The translations under genes were made by a program, and so were the position numbers. Source: Emiliania huxleyi CCMP1516 (Eukaryota; Haptophyta; Isochrysidales; Noelaerhabdaceae). From it: a stretch of DNA of 64,000 nucleotides. Positions 17,202-26,614 of this stretch are shown piece after piece (the stretch's first letter is position 1; each line of letters opens with the position of its first letter). Below the pieces are notes generated by a model. The model saw only the letters and a program-made list of their open reading frames with translations. It searched no databases and was not told the origin of the DNA. Where the stretch lies: assembly GCF_000372725.1 (NCBI RefSeq), contig NW_005196456.1, forward strand, positions 240,162 to 304,161, read 5' to 3'.

Positions 17202-17869
17202 CCCTCAGCGCGGCGCCGCCAGACAACCACCCTCGACGTCTTTGGGTTGGGCTCCTGGCCGTGAGGGGATGCTGGGCAGCATTTGGATTGGCATGCGTCA
17301 GCACCAGGCCACTGGCCTCCAGCAAGCTGAGCCCCCCCTCCAACGTCCAAGCCTCCACACCGACTGCCATTCCCCCTCCCGTACCCGAGACGCAAGGGGA
17401 AGAAAAATTCGACCCGTGGTTGATTTGTTCGCCTTTGTGTTTGTTTCCACACCGAGTGGCAGCTGTCACCCCCCCCCCCCTCTCCCAGTACCCGAGACAC
17501 ACCTAACGTAATGAACACACAACATGTGGCTCGCCGACAGCTAACCAACACAGTCCCGAGAGTATGGGGCGCGGCGCGGCGGATGCAAAAGTCAGCCCGA
17601 GCGCAGGGGCGTAGCTGTCCGGGCGTAAAAAAAAAACTTGCGCGCGTCCGCAGGTACAGTGATTTCTTCTTGGGGGTTCGATTTCATTCGCGCAGTGCCT
17701 CCCTTCGGTCGGCGCGGTACCCACACTCGTCCGAGTCTAGGCCCCATGGCGTCCATGCACCATGGCGGCGGGCGCCTGATTCCTCTTTTGACGTGTGATG
17801 TGTGAGAGAGTTTTTTCACAACCAACAAGAAATCTTACACTCACAGTGATCTCACAAACAACATAATGT

Positions 17870-17976
<107 letters not shown>

Positions 17977-18097
17977 GTAGACGGCAACGGCTCTCTCCCA
18001 CTCTCCCCGCATTTCCGATTCGCGTTGCCTTGCCCCCTCAAAATAACCTTCTCTCTGCGTGACTGCGCCTCGTTTTTTTCGCACAAAAACAACGCCG

Positions 18098-18222
18098 GTC
18101 GTCGACGAGCGCCTGCTTGGCCTGCTTCTGGTTCTGCCCGCCGGCGGGTGCTGCACGCTCAGCTGGATGAGCTGCTGCGGTGCTGGAGCTGGTCGCGAGA
18201 GATCTGCATCCCTCAGCGCGGC
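18098..18222 (-). pseudogene. Degenerate copy of exon 1 of the deubiquitinase-like gene
   Basis: This segment matches 17103-17214, the start region of the deubiquitinase-like gene, including the exact block gagagatctgcatccctcag around the start codon and ctgcacgctcagctggat. It carries small insertions (for example an extra gctgctgcggt) that break the frame. It is too short to encode anything and reads as a local duplication that decayed. Confidence 0.75.
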
Positions 18223-19151
18223 AGGCCGGCTCGCGTAGCGCCGGGCCTGGGGGCGAGTCAGCTTGAAGAAGAAAAAAGTGGTGCGGCAGCTGCAAGTTAC
18301 TGATTGCACTCCAAGTGCTCCAAGTGCTGCAAGTGCTCCAAGTGCCCCAAGCTGTCTTCCTTCTCCTCGTTTGGTGTGCTCGTTTTTTAAGTTTAAGTAT
18401 ATTGTTGGCAAATCAAGACACAGAGCTCACACAGTACACAGAATTTTTTAAGTGTATGTAGCTCTTACGTACTCGTACATTCCCGGAGGAGGACTGCTGA
18501 CGGGGTTTGCGATGAGGAGCGATCCGAAGCAACGTGTTTTTTGAAACCCATTTTTTAATTAACTCAGCTATTCGGCCTACAGTTGTAATGGGGTTTGCGC
18601 TTTTGCCGTCCCTGCACGACGACGTGACTTGGACCATGGCTGGGGCTGCAGAAGCAGCGTATCTCGGTCGTTCTTCACACGGCCATCGCGAGAGCAGATT
18701 GTGAATGAGCTTGCCTGTGTGGCGGGCGGGGGCGGGCGAGTGCACGGAGCTAAGTGCCTCGCCGCCCTCGCGGGAGTCGCTTACTTAGGCGGCTCCCGCG
18801 GTGTACCTGTGTTAGTGCCCGTGCGCGTCAGTCCCCCGTGCCCAGTGTCGTGCGAGAGAGTTTTGAGTAAATTAGGTAGGTAGAAAGGTGAAGAACAGCC
18901 AGGCTCGGACTGGACACCAACGCGGTATGGTGGACGCTAGACAGATGATGACGACACGCACGAGCGAGCGACACACAGACACAAACAGGCTCACAAGACA
19001 CACAGCCAGCTAGCTGGCTGCCACACATACACATAACTCAAGGCCACATCCTCCCTGTCGCCCCCCCCAGCACTCCAAGGTGCCGAGAGAACAAACAAGG
19101 TAAATTCTGCTGCAAAGAAAAATGCCGGTCGGACGAGCGCTTCGCACTGAC

Positions 19152-20406
19152 GGAGGGCGCCTGGGTCTAAATTTAGTGCGGTGTGAAGTGTTTATGTACT
19201 GCATCTTTAGTGCACTTTGGCGCAAATTTAGCGCGAATTCAGCGCAAATTTAGCGCGAGTTCACTGCGACTTTACATCCAGATTTAGCGAGGTTTAGTGC
19301 GTCTTTAGTCCAGCCGCGCACTAGGATCCAGCCGCAGCCCCTCGCTGGGCCTCCCTCCCCCTCTCCCCCTGCAGTCCCCTGTGTGAGTGAGTATTCTTGA
19401 TACGAAACCACGCGACGACACACACCAGTCGACTCGCATCGGTTGCCTCCATGAACGGCGGAGCTATTCTCGCGCCCACACCACACCTGGCTCCAACGTG
19501 GACACGCCCATAGCTGGGGACACTACTAGGTCACGCATGGCATCACAGAAGTTTTATCTCTGGGCCCCGAAAGGCATCTCTAGCAGTGTCGTTACACATG
19601 CCCCCTCCCCTCCTGGGCGCATGCGCCTCACGTCTCGCCAGAGCATAAGCCCTTGGCGTGTGGCACACACACACACACACACTGCAGTCCCCTGCCCACT
19701 CTCGCAAAAGTTCCCCGCCCCGTCCCCAACCGCGAACGAAGGTTTTTCAGCTGAATATCAACCTCCGGTGCTTTCCGGGCTGCTTCTCCGGGCTGGATCC
19801 TTCATCCTTTGGTTCAACATTGGTTTTGAAATTCCCCGACCCTCACCTCTACTCTATTACAGCTGGTGGTCATGGGCACAAGTGACAAGACAACACGGGT
19901 TGTGCGGTCGGAGGTGGTTGGTGCTTTTGCGGTGGCGCATTCAACTATGCTGGTCCTCCTCTCGGGAATCGGTGCTGTGCCTGTGCTCAGTCGGAAGATC
20001 TTGCTCTGGAGGGCTGCATGCATCTAGCCTCACTGGGAGCCTGCCTTTGGGTCATGAGGCTTGAGGGCAGGGGCCAGGCATCTCCTGTGGTGCATTCTTG
20101 GCAGCCCAGGAGCAAAGCACGCGGCCCTGGCTAGCTGTGGTATGGCCGGGAGGCCGTGCTAAAGGTGCGTGCCCGCACTAAAGATGCGGGACCCACACTA
20201 AATGTACTGCAGCTGCCCGCACCTAAAGTGAACTAAATGTGGCGCTAAATTGGAGATAAAACATGCTAAATATGTGCTAAATTTGTGCTAAATTTGCGCT
20301 AAAGACGCACTACACACGCACTCGAACACACACTAAATAGCGCACTACATAAACTATCACTAAAGTTCATTCACACACACTAAATTTAAAGACCCAGGCG
20401 CCCTCC
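19152..20406. mobile_element. Complete non-autonomous DNA transposon, 1255 bp
   Basis: The left end starts ggagggcgcctgggtct; the right end is the reverse complement of the same 17 bases, followed on both sides (after a 2-bp indel) by aaatttagtg. The element is flanked by a perfect 6-bp direct repeat ACTGAC at 19146-19151 and 20407-20412, a target-site duplication. Both ends carry several imperfect inward copies of gcgctaaattt / aaatttagtg, the subterminal repeats that transposases usually bind. The interior is less GC-rich than the surroundings and its longest open frame (about 19387-20064) has no transposase features and no ATG at its start, so the copy needs a transposase supplied elsewhere. 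Superfamily is not assigned; 6-bp duplications are uncommon. Confidence 0.85.
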
Positions 20407-20456
20407 ACTGACCTTTCGCATTGACCCAAGCGCCGGCGATCCGACGCCACCGGAAA

Positions 20457-20927
20457 ATGCGCGGCGAGGTCGTCGCGCACGACTCGGGCAGGAGCCAGAG
20501 TGGCCGGTCGTCGTCGTCCCTGCCGCGGCGCCACGAGCCGTACACGCAAGCCACGGCGCTCTGGCAGATACTCGCACGCATTGGCGACGAGGTGCTGGCC
20601 GGCTTCGAGCAGCGACACGCGGCGGTTACCGAGTTCGACACGAGGGCGCTGAGGTTTTTGAGCTCGCGTGGCGACGACGAGCGCGATCCCGCGCCCGCGG
20701 CATGTAATAGGGGGCTCGCCGCCGAGGTCCTGGCTGCGCTGCCGAGGGAGGTGCTCGCCACCAACTCGATGGAGCGTGGGCCCTGTCCAATCTGCTTGGA
20801 CGGATATGCGCCGGGCGACGAGATCGTGCGCATGCCGTGTGCGCACACAGCGCACTGGAGGTGCGGAGCTAAGTGGTTGTCTGGCGCAAGGACTTGTCCG
20901 ACGTGCCGCTTCGAGATAAGTAGCTGA
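20457..20927 (+). CDS. RING-H2 zinc finger protein, probable E3 ubiquitin ligase
   Basis: Single exon, 156 residues, first in-frame ATG at 20457. The C-terminal 47 residues form a RING-H2 domain: CPIC at the first pair, MPCAHTAHWRC with the Cys-His-His-Cys core, and CPTC at the last pair, which fits C3H2C3. RING-H2 domains recruit an E2 and promote ubiquitin transfer. The first 105 residues are Ser/Arg/Ala-rich with no membrane segment. The start lies only 45 bp beyond the target duplication of the transposon at 19152-20406, so the element occupies the promoter or 5' UTR. The gene converges on the NFACT-R gene 130 bp away. Confidence 0.8.
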   Translation: MRGEVVAHDSGRSQSGRSSSSLPRRHEPYTQATALWQILARIGDEVLAGFEQRHAAVTEFDTRALRFLSSRGDDERDPAPAACNRGLAAEVLAALPREVLATNSMERGPCPICLDGYAPGDEIVRMPCAHTAHWRCGAKWLSGARTCPTCRFEISS

Positions 20928-21056
20928 GAGCGTGTTATGTCTGATTGTTTTTCCTGATAAATGATGTGTGTGTGTATCATGGGATCCTGTGCATTCTGCT
21001 CGCGCACGAGCAAATCCAGAAGGCTGTCTTGAGCTCCTCTCTCTACAACAGCTCTC

Positions 21057-22302
21057 TCACACCGGCCAGCCCTGCTCGTCCTGCGCCTCGCGGGCGAGCA
21101 GGGCAGCGCGCTCGGGGTGGGCGGTGAGCAGGCCAATCTTCTTGCCGTCCTTGAGCTGGCCGACGCGGCCTCCGCGCTTGGCGACGTGCCTGAGACGGGC
21201 ACAGAGATCCGCGTGGGAGAGCGCGCGGGCTGTGGAGGGGGGGGGTGACTCGCTTTCGTGGGCGGGGCGGGGCGGGGCGGGGGGCGGAGGAGGAGGCGCC
21301 TCGAGTCGGTGTACATCACCTCGACCTCGCCGTGCCTCCGCAGCGGGGAAAAGTACGCCGCGAGGTCGGCGGCGGCCTGCAGCGGTGGGGGTGTCAGCGA
21401 CGCGCGCGGGAGCACGCCGCGTGGGCGTCTGCGGCGGCCTCCATGCACTCGCGGTGGCTCCTCGTCAGGTCGCGCCGCATCGAGGTTCGGAGGAGGACGC
21501 GCGAGCCGCGAGAGGCGCGCACCTGGAACCACAGGTCCGCGCCTAGGGGAAACAGTAAAGGCAAACGTCTCCGCACACACACGAGATGGCAAGGGCTAGG
21601 CAGCCCCTCGCATCTCCACATCCTGCGAGACGGGCACTGCGAGGCCCAGTGCACGCACGTGAGCAGTGTGCCCGGTGCGTTGGAGCGTGCGCCCGCCTCG
21701 TGCGACGCGGCGCAGCAGCGGGTCCGCGAAGCTCTGCCGCCCGATGAGGATTGGCACGCCGCGAGGCGAATCGACGACCAGCCCATCAAACCTGGAGGCA
21801 GGCTCCGAGACGCTTCCGAGCGGAGCGACGGGCGGGAGGGTTCGGACACAACTCACCCGGCAGGGCGACCCCACTGATCCATCGCAGCTCGGTCGACGTC
21901 GTAGAGCTCGAGCCGCTGCTCGAGTCCTAGCTCCTCCATGGCTCGCCGGAGCGCCGGCAGGTCGGGACGGCGCTCGTACAGCCGCGCATGCAGGTCGCTC
22001 AGTGCAGCCTCGGCTGCGTCGCATTCCCTCAAGAGCAGCGGGAGCGCCTCTGCTCTCGCGACCGCCTTTGCGCGCGCCTTGGCCTCGGAGGGCAGCTGGG
22101 ACCGCTCCAGTGCTCCCGACTGCTCGGTGAGCGCAAAGCGCTTGCGCCGCTGCTTCTCGAGCGCCTCGGCGAGGACGCCACGGAGCAGCCGGCGCTCGCA
22201 GCCGGCGTCGCGCACGGCGGCTGCGGAGAGCGGCCGCGCGCGTCTCGCCAGCGTCGGCAGGGCGCACGGTTGCCTCGGCAGCGAAAAGGAGAGAAGTAGC
22301 AT
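21057..22302 (-). CDS. NFACT-R (DUF814) domain protein
   Basis: Exons 22302-21857, 21791-21697, 21542-21439, 21376-21300 and 21189-21057 splice in frame to 284 residues. Intron 1 is GT-AG; introns 2-4 are GC-AG, each starting with the same bases as the next exon. The C-terminal 150 residues match the NFACT-R domain of bacterial RqcH/FbpA and eukaryotic NEMF: FDGLVVDSPRG-PILIGRQS, ARGADLWFQVRASRGSRVLL, a conserved AAADLAAYFSP, then YTDSR and KRGGRVGQLKDGKKIG. Those proteins bind stalled large ribosomal subunits and direct C-terminal tailing. A coiled coil (about residues 30-130) precedes it. No NFACT-N domain is visible. The N-terminus MLLLSFSLPRQP could be a signal or plastid leader. The start is uncertain; a GTG-headed extension reaches 22437, preceded by a stop. 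Confidence 0.7.
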
Positions 22303-22962
22303 AGGCTTCAGCCGCTTACTCCGCCCTCCTCCTCGGCCCGCCCCTCCACCGCCGGCCTCCTCCCGCACCGGCTCCTCGGCAGGCGAGCTCCTCTCCGGTA
22401 ACTCGACCAGCAGGCGAGGGTCTTCGAGGTGCACCACTCACCTCTCGCAGCAAATCGGCAGGAGATTTCCGGGATGATCACGCCCCCCTTTGGTGTTGGA
22501 TCCTGACAGGATAGCGCAGATCAGATCCCCTATCCGGCAGGAGCCCGAACCTGAATCCGCTCGCCTTTCAGAGTGCTCGCGACGTGGGGATGTGTAGAGC
22601 GACGGTGCATAGTAAAGAAAGAAAGAGAAGAAGCGACACAACGGAGACGGAGGGATGGATGGGTGGGAGAACACGCCGAAAATAGTTTTCCCCGGCCGCG
22701 CGCAGCGCTAATCGGGCGTCCTTTGCTCCTCCGCGAGTGATCGGGGCTGCAAAAAGGCCGGCTCGCACTACATTTATATGATTTTGTTTTACGTACTTTT
22801 ACGATTTACCTTACAAAAGAGGGCCGGCTTCACACTTCTCAAGAACCACCTTAAAAAGGATTGAAAAAAGAGCTACATCGGAACACGGGGATGGGACTGG
22901 CGTTGGCCGACAAACACAGGTACACCACGGGAGCCGCCCTACGGGAGTCAGTGTGCACAGTA
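22303..22962. other. Intergenic between two (-) genes
   Basis: Possible extra 5' exon of the NFACT-R gene at 22303-22437 (open, no ATG). The rest shows no coding signal; 22760-22860 is AT-rich and probably the 3' flank of the NFACT-R promoter side and end of the OPR gene. Confidence 0.4.
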
Positions 22963-25548
22963 CTAGCCCAACAGCCCCTGCAGGTAGGTGTGCCTCTCAT
23001 TGGCCGTCGCGAAGCCGTCCCACTCGTAGAATGGAACGCTGGTCACCCTCCAGCCAGCCGCCGCGAGGAGGCGCCGCTTGAGCAGCGTTGGCCCATTGGA
23101 TTTGCGCACGCCCCGGCCGTCGGGCAGCAGGAAGTGAGTCGGGCCGTCCACCTCGACCGCGACGCGTGACGAGGGCAGCGCCAGGTCGAGCGAGTAGCCG
23201 GTGCGCGGCTCGAGATGCTCCTCCTCGAAGCCGTGCTGGATGGCGGCGAGGGCAGCCGCGACGGAGCGCTGCAAGCCTGACGGCCGAGCTATGGTCGCCA
23301 CCATAGCGTCGCGACAGAGCTTGCGCTGGGACTCGGAGAGGAGGTGCTGCTGCGCGTCTGCTCCTCGCTCCAGGGCGAGCCAGAGCTGACACTGGTGAAG
23401 CTGACGGCGGTCCTCCTCGCTCCACCTCGACGGATCCCGCGCGAGTGAGTCGCTGATCACGCGCGAGCAGTCGGCAAGCAGCGCCTGGTGATAACAGTCT
23501 GCCGCCGCATACGCCCACACCGTGTTGGCCAGGTTCTGAGGGGTGAAGCCAGCCAGCCCGCCGCGCACCGCCGCCTCCGCCACCGCCGCGTACAGCGCAT
23601 CCGCAGCCACGCCCGCCGTCGCGTACGCCCACACCGTGTTGGCCAGGTTCTGAGGGGTGAAGCCAGCCAGCCCGCTCCGCACCGCCGCCTCCGCCACCGC
23701 CGCGTACAGCGTATCCGCAGCCACGCCCGCCGTCGCGTACGCCCACACCGTGTTGGCCAGGTTCTGAGGGGTGAAGCCAGCCAGCCCGCTCCGCACCGCC
23801 GCCTGCGCCACCGCCGCGTACAGCGCGTCCGCAGCCACGCCCGCCGTCGCATACGCCCACACCGTGTTGGCCAGGTCCTGAGGGTTGAAGCCAGCCAGCC
23901 CGCCGTGCACCGCCGCCTCCGCCACCGCCGCGTACAGCGCGTCCGCAGCCACGCCCGCCGTCGCATACGCCCACACCGTGTTGGCCAGCTCCTGCGGCTT
24001 GAAGCCAGCCAGCCCGCTGCGCACCGCCGCCTGTGCCACCGCCGCGTACAGCGCGTCCGCAGCCACGCCCGCCGTCGCATACGCCCACACCGTGTTGGCC
24101 AGCTCCTGCGGCTTGAAGCCAGCCAGCCCGCTCCGCACCGCCGCCTCCGCCACCGCCGCGTACAGCGCGTCCGCAGCCACGCCCGCCGTCGCATACGCCC
24201 ACACCGTGTTGGCCAGCTCCTGCGGCTTGAAGCCAGCCAGCCCGCTCCGCACCGCCGCCTCCGCCACCGCCGCGTACAGCGCGTCCGCAGCCACGCCCGC
24301 CGTCGCATACGCCCACACCGTGTTGGCCAGCTCCTGCGGCTTGAAGCCAGCCAGCCCGCTCCGCACCGCCGCCTGCGCCACCGCCGCGCACAGCGCGTCC
24401 GCAGCCACGCCCGCCGTCGCATACGCCCACACCGTGTTGGCCAGATCCTGCGGCTTGAAGCCAGCCAGCCCGCCGCGCACCGCCGCATCCGCCACCGCCG
24501 CGTACAGCGCGTCCGCAGCCACGCCCGCCGTCGCATACGCCCACACCGTGTTGGCCAGGTTCTGAGGAATGAAGCCAGCCAGCCTGCTGCGCACCGCCGC
24601 CTCCGCCACCGCCGCGTACAGCGCGTCCGCAGCCACGCCCGCCGTCGCGTACGCCAACACCGTGTTGGCCAGCTCCTGCGGCTTGAAGCCAGCCAGCCCG
24701 CCACGCACCGCCGCCTCCGCCACCGCTACGAACAACGGGTGCACCACCCTCGCTTGCAGGCCGCACTTTGCCACGCCGTGAGCGACGTTCGCCAGTGCTC
24801 GCGCATCGCACGAGGAGACGAGGTCGAGCGTGCGCTGCACCAGCTGCTCAAGCCGCCCCTCGTGCCGCCGCTCGATGCGCTGCTTGCCCAGTTTGTTCCA
24901 CAGGTTCGCAGCGTGGATGTGGTCCAAGCTCGCGCTGTGGGCATCAAAGAGCGTGAGCAGTGCGTCAGTGCTGCCAGCATTTGAGATGTGGCTGTTGAGC
25001 TGCTTTGCGTTGAGCTGACCACCGGCAGCAGAGGTGTGCCTCTCTTCGCGCGATCCCGCACCACGCATCGGCGGACTCAACCGGCGGTCGCTGTGCTGAG
25101 GCTGCCCCTCGCCGCGGCGGTCGCGCCGGTCATGGTTGCGCCTGGGATCGTGGGACCGATCATCGCGCCGATCGTACAAGTCGCGCTCGCGCTCGCCTAT
25201 GCTTGGTCGGTCGTTGCAGCCGCGCCGCTCACTGTGCCGCCCGTCATGATGCGGCCGTCGCTCGCCTCGCAATGGCTCATCGCGCCATCGCTCAGCGGGC
25301 CATTGTGGCTCAGCGTGCCGTCGCTGCTCGCGTCCACTGCACCAAGAGCCGTTGTCGCCGCGCCGCTCGTCATGCCGCACGTCATGGTGCCGCCAACGCT
25401 CGCCTCGCCGTCGCAGCTCATCCCGCCGCGGCTCATCGCGCGATCGCGACCGCCGTCGCGAACCGCCCCGCCATCGCCGCTCTTCGCGTCCGTACTCGTC
25501 GCGCCGTTGCTCATCACGCCAGCGACGCTCCTCGCTCAGATGGGACAT
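22963..25548 (-). CDS. OPR-repeat and RAP-domain RNA-binding protein
   Basis: Single exon of 861 residues, first in-frame ATG at 25548. Residues 1-170 are Arg/Asp/Glu-rich (RD/RS-like). The middle holds eleven near-perfect and one degenerate repeat of 38 residues with core LANTVWAYATAGVAADALYA, matching octotricopeptide (OPR) repeats, helical pairs that read single bases in RNA. The last 60 residues form a RAP domain (LPSSRVAVEVDGPTHFL, then LLKRRLLAAAGWRVTSVPFYEW), a restriction-endonuclease-like fold found in organelle RNA factors. Such proteins usually enter plastids or mitochondria and control maturation or translation of one mRNA. No obvious transit peptide is visible. The opposite strand also reads open across the array, which is a composition artefact. 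Repeats are so similar that base specificity would be nearly uniform. Confidence 0.85.
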   Translation of the reverse strand: MSHLSEERRWRDEQRRDEYGREERRWRGGSRRRSRSRDEPRRDELRRRGERWRHHDVRHDERRGDNGSWCSGREQRRHAEPQWPAERWRDEPLRGERRPHHDGRHSERRGCNDRPSIGERERDLYDRRDDRSHDPRRNHDRRDRRGEGQPQHSDRRLSPPMRGAGSREERHTSAAGGQLNAKQLNSHISNAGSTDALLTLFDAHSASLDHIHAANLWNKLGKQRIERRHEGRLEQLVQRTLDLVSSCDARALANVAHGVAKCGLQARVVHPLFVAVAEAAVRGGLAGFKPQELANTVLAYATAGVAADALYAAVAEAAVRSRLAGFIPQNLANTVWAYATAGVAADALYAAVADAAVRGGLAGFKPQDLANTVWAYATAGVAADALCAAVAQAAVRSGLAGFKPQELANTVWAYATAGVAADALYAAVAEAAVRSGLAGFKPQELANTVWAYATAGVAADALYAAVAEAAVRSGLAGFKPQELANTVWAYATAGVAADALYAAVAQAAVRSGLAGFKPQELANTVWAYATAGVAADALYAAVAEAAVHGGLAGFNPQDLANTVWAYATAGVAADALYAAVAQAAVRSGLAGFTPQNLANTVWAYATAGVAADTLYAAVAEAAVRSGLAGFTPQNLANTVWAYATAGVAADALYAAVAEAAVRGGLAGFTPQNLANTVWAYAAADCYHQALLADCSRVISDSLARDPSRWSEEDRRQLHQCQLWLALERGADAQQHLLSESQRKLCRDAMVATIARPSGLQRSVAAALAAIQHGFEEEHLEPRTGYSLDLALPSSRVAVEVDGPTHFLLPDGRGVRKSNGPTLLKRRLLAAAGWRVTSVPFYEWDGFATANERHTYLQGLLG
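23490..24765. repeat. 114-bp tandem coding repeat (OPR array)
   Basis: Eleven copies of a 114-bp unit encode the 38-residue OPR repeats. Adjacent copies differ by only a few bases, mostly in the codons for the P-Q-[EDN] end and the [RH]-[SG]-G segment. Confidence 0.95.
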
Positions 25549-26614
25549 CTTTGACACTTCCGGACCCCGTGTGGCCAACTATACGGCGTCTGTTCACGTA
25601 AACGCAAAGAACACAACCGCACGCCTACAGCAATGAAGCGTAGCTCCTTCCCGAGGCTGTTCCCTCACTATCTTTCTCGCGAGACGTTTTATCAAGTTAT
25701 TTATCACGGGTGTCCGCGGCCATTTTGTGCCCGCTGGTAGTGACCGCCGCAAACGCCCTGTGGTCAGCACTTGGAGAGTTGGAGTGCAGTCAGCAACCTC
25801 ACACCAAGGGCCGGGGAGCTCAGATGCGTACCCATCGGGCCGGATGCTCCGCATCCGGGGACGGGCTGCGGGCTAGAGCGCCCTGTGACCCTCAGCTCCA
25901 TATTCTGCGCTTGCCAGCGGCGCTGCCGGGACTGGGCTCTGGGGCTCCACTCGAGGTCATGTCCACACATAGATTCCAACAAGACAAGCCGCGGGTGCGG
26001 GCGTCTCTACCTTGTCGGACACGGCTGTAGACTATAGTAATTCGGCCGTCCGCGAGCCCCTTAGCTCGCCGACGGCGAGCGAGGGAGATCCTGGGTTCGA
26101 ATCTGAGGACCTGGGTTCGAATCGCCGTTGGCGCATAGGGTAGATAAAAATCTTCGTTCCCAGACGCTATTTATTCACAGGCGCGCGGGATGCGTCGGGT
26201 GTGAATGGACATTCTTGCCCTGAGTGAGAACGAACGAGCAGCGTCCCATGGAAGAGCACAAAAATCTCTCCTCTCTCTCTCTGGAAGAGAAGAAAATCTC
26301 TCTCTCTCTGGACGCGGCGGCCTGGACGGCTCCAGACGATCTCGAGCTCTATGCTCGCCTTTCAGAGAGAGCGCTCGCGAGCGGCCGCGAGCCCGCAACG
26401 TGGGGATGTGAAAAAGAAAGAAAAAACAAAACACGCAACCCAAGGGAGGGATGGGAGGACGGCACGCCGCCACCACACAGGGATTTTAATAATGGGGATG
26501 TGAAAGAAACAACTGCTCGGTTTTTTTTTCTCGCAGGTTTTCGCCTTTCGGACCGATGTTTCCACAACGCAGCCGGACGCAGTGACGGACCGAGTGACGT
26601 CAGGCGCGGCCATT
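25549..26614. other. Intergenic with dispersed repeats and a tRNA-like hairpin
   Basis: Bases 25764-25890 are a copy of a repeat also present at 58504-58612. Bases 26069-26133 carry a 10-bp stem (gccgacggcg / cgccgttggc) enclosing two copies of cctgggttcgaatc, a Pol III B-box-like sequence; it cannot fold as a complete tRNA. Bases 26409-26494 are the reverse-oriented copy B of a three-copy dispersed repeat. Confidence 0.5.

Noticed and set aside
19387..20064. 225-residue open frame inside the transposon as a transposase
   Set aside because: No ATG at its start, no DDE or zinc-finger features, and mixed composition.
23490..24765. CRISPR array
   Set aside because: The 114-bp repeats are contiguous coding units without spacers, in a eukaryotic gene.
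22997..24984. Several long open frames across the OPR array on both strands
   Set aside because: Tandem GC-rich repeats keep all frames open; only the (-) frame has OPR and RAP signatures.
26069..26133. Possible tRNA gene (ggttcgaatc loop and matching terminal stem)
   Set aside because: Only 65 nt between stem ends, no D-arm or anticodon arm, and the T-stem does not pair. Kept as a repeat-like hairpin.
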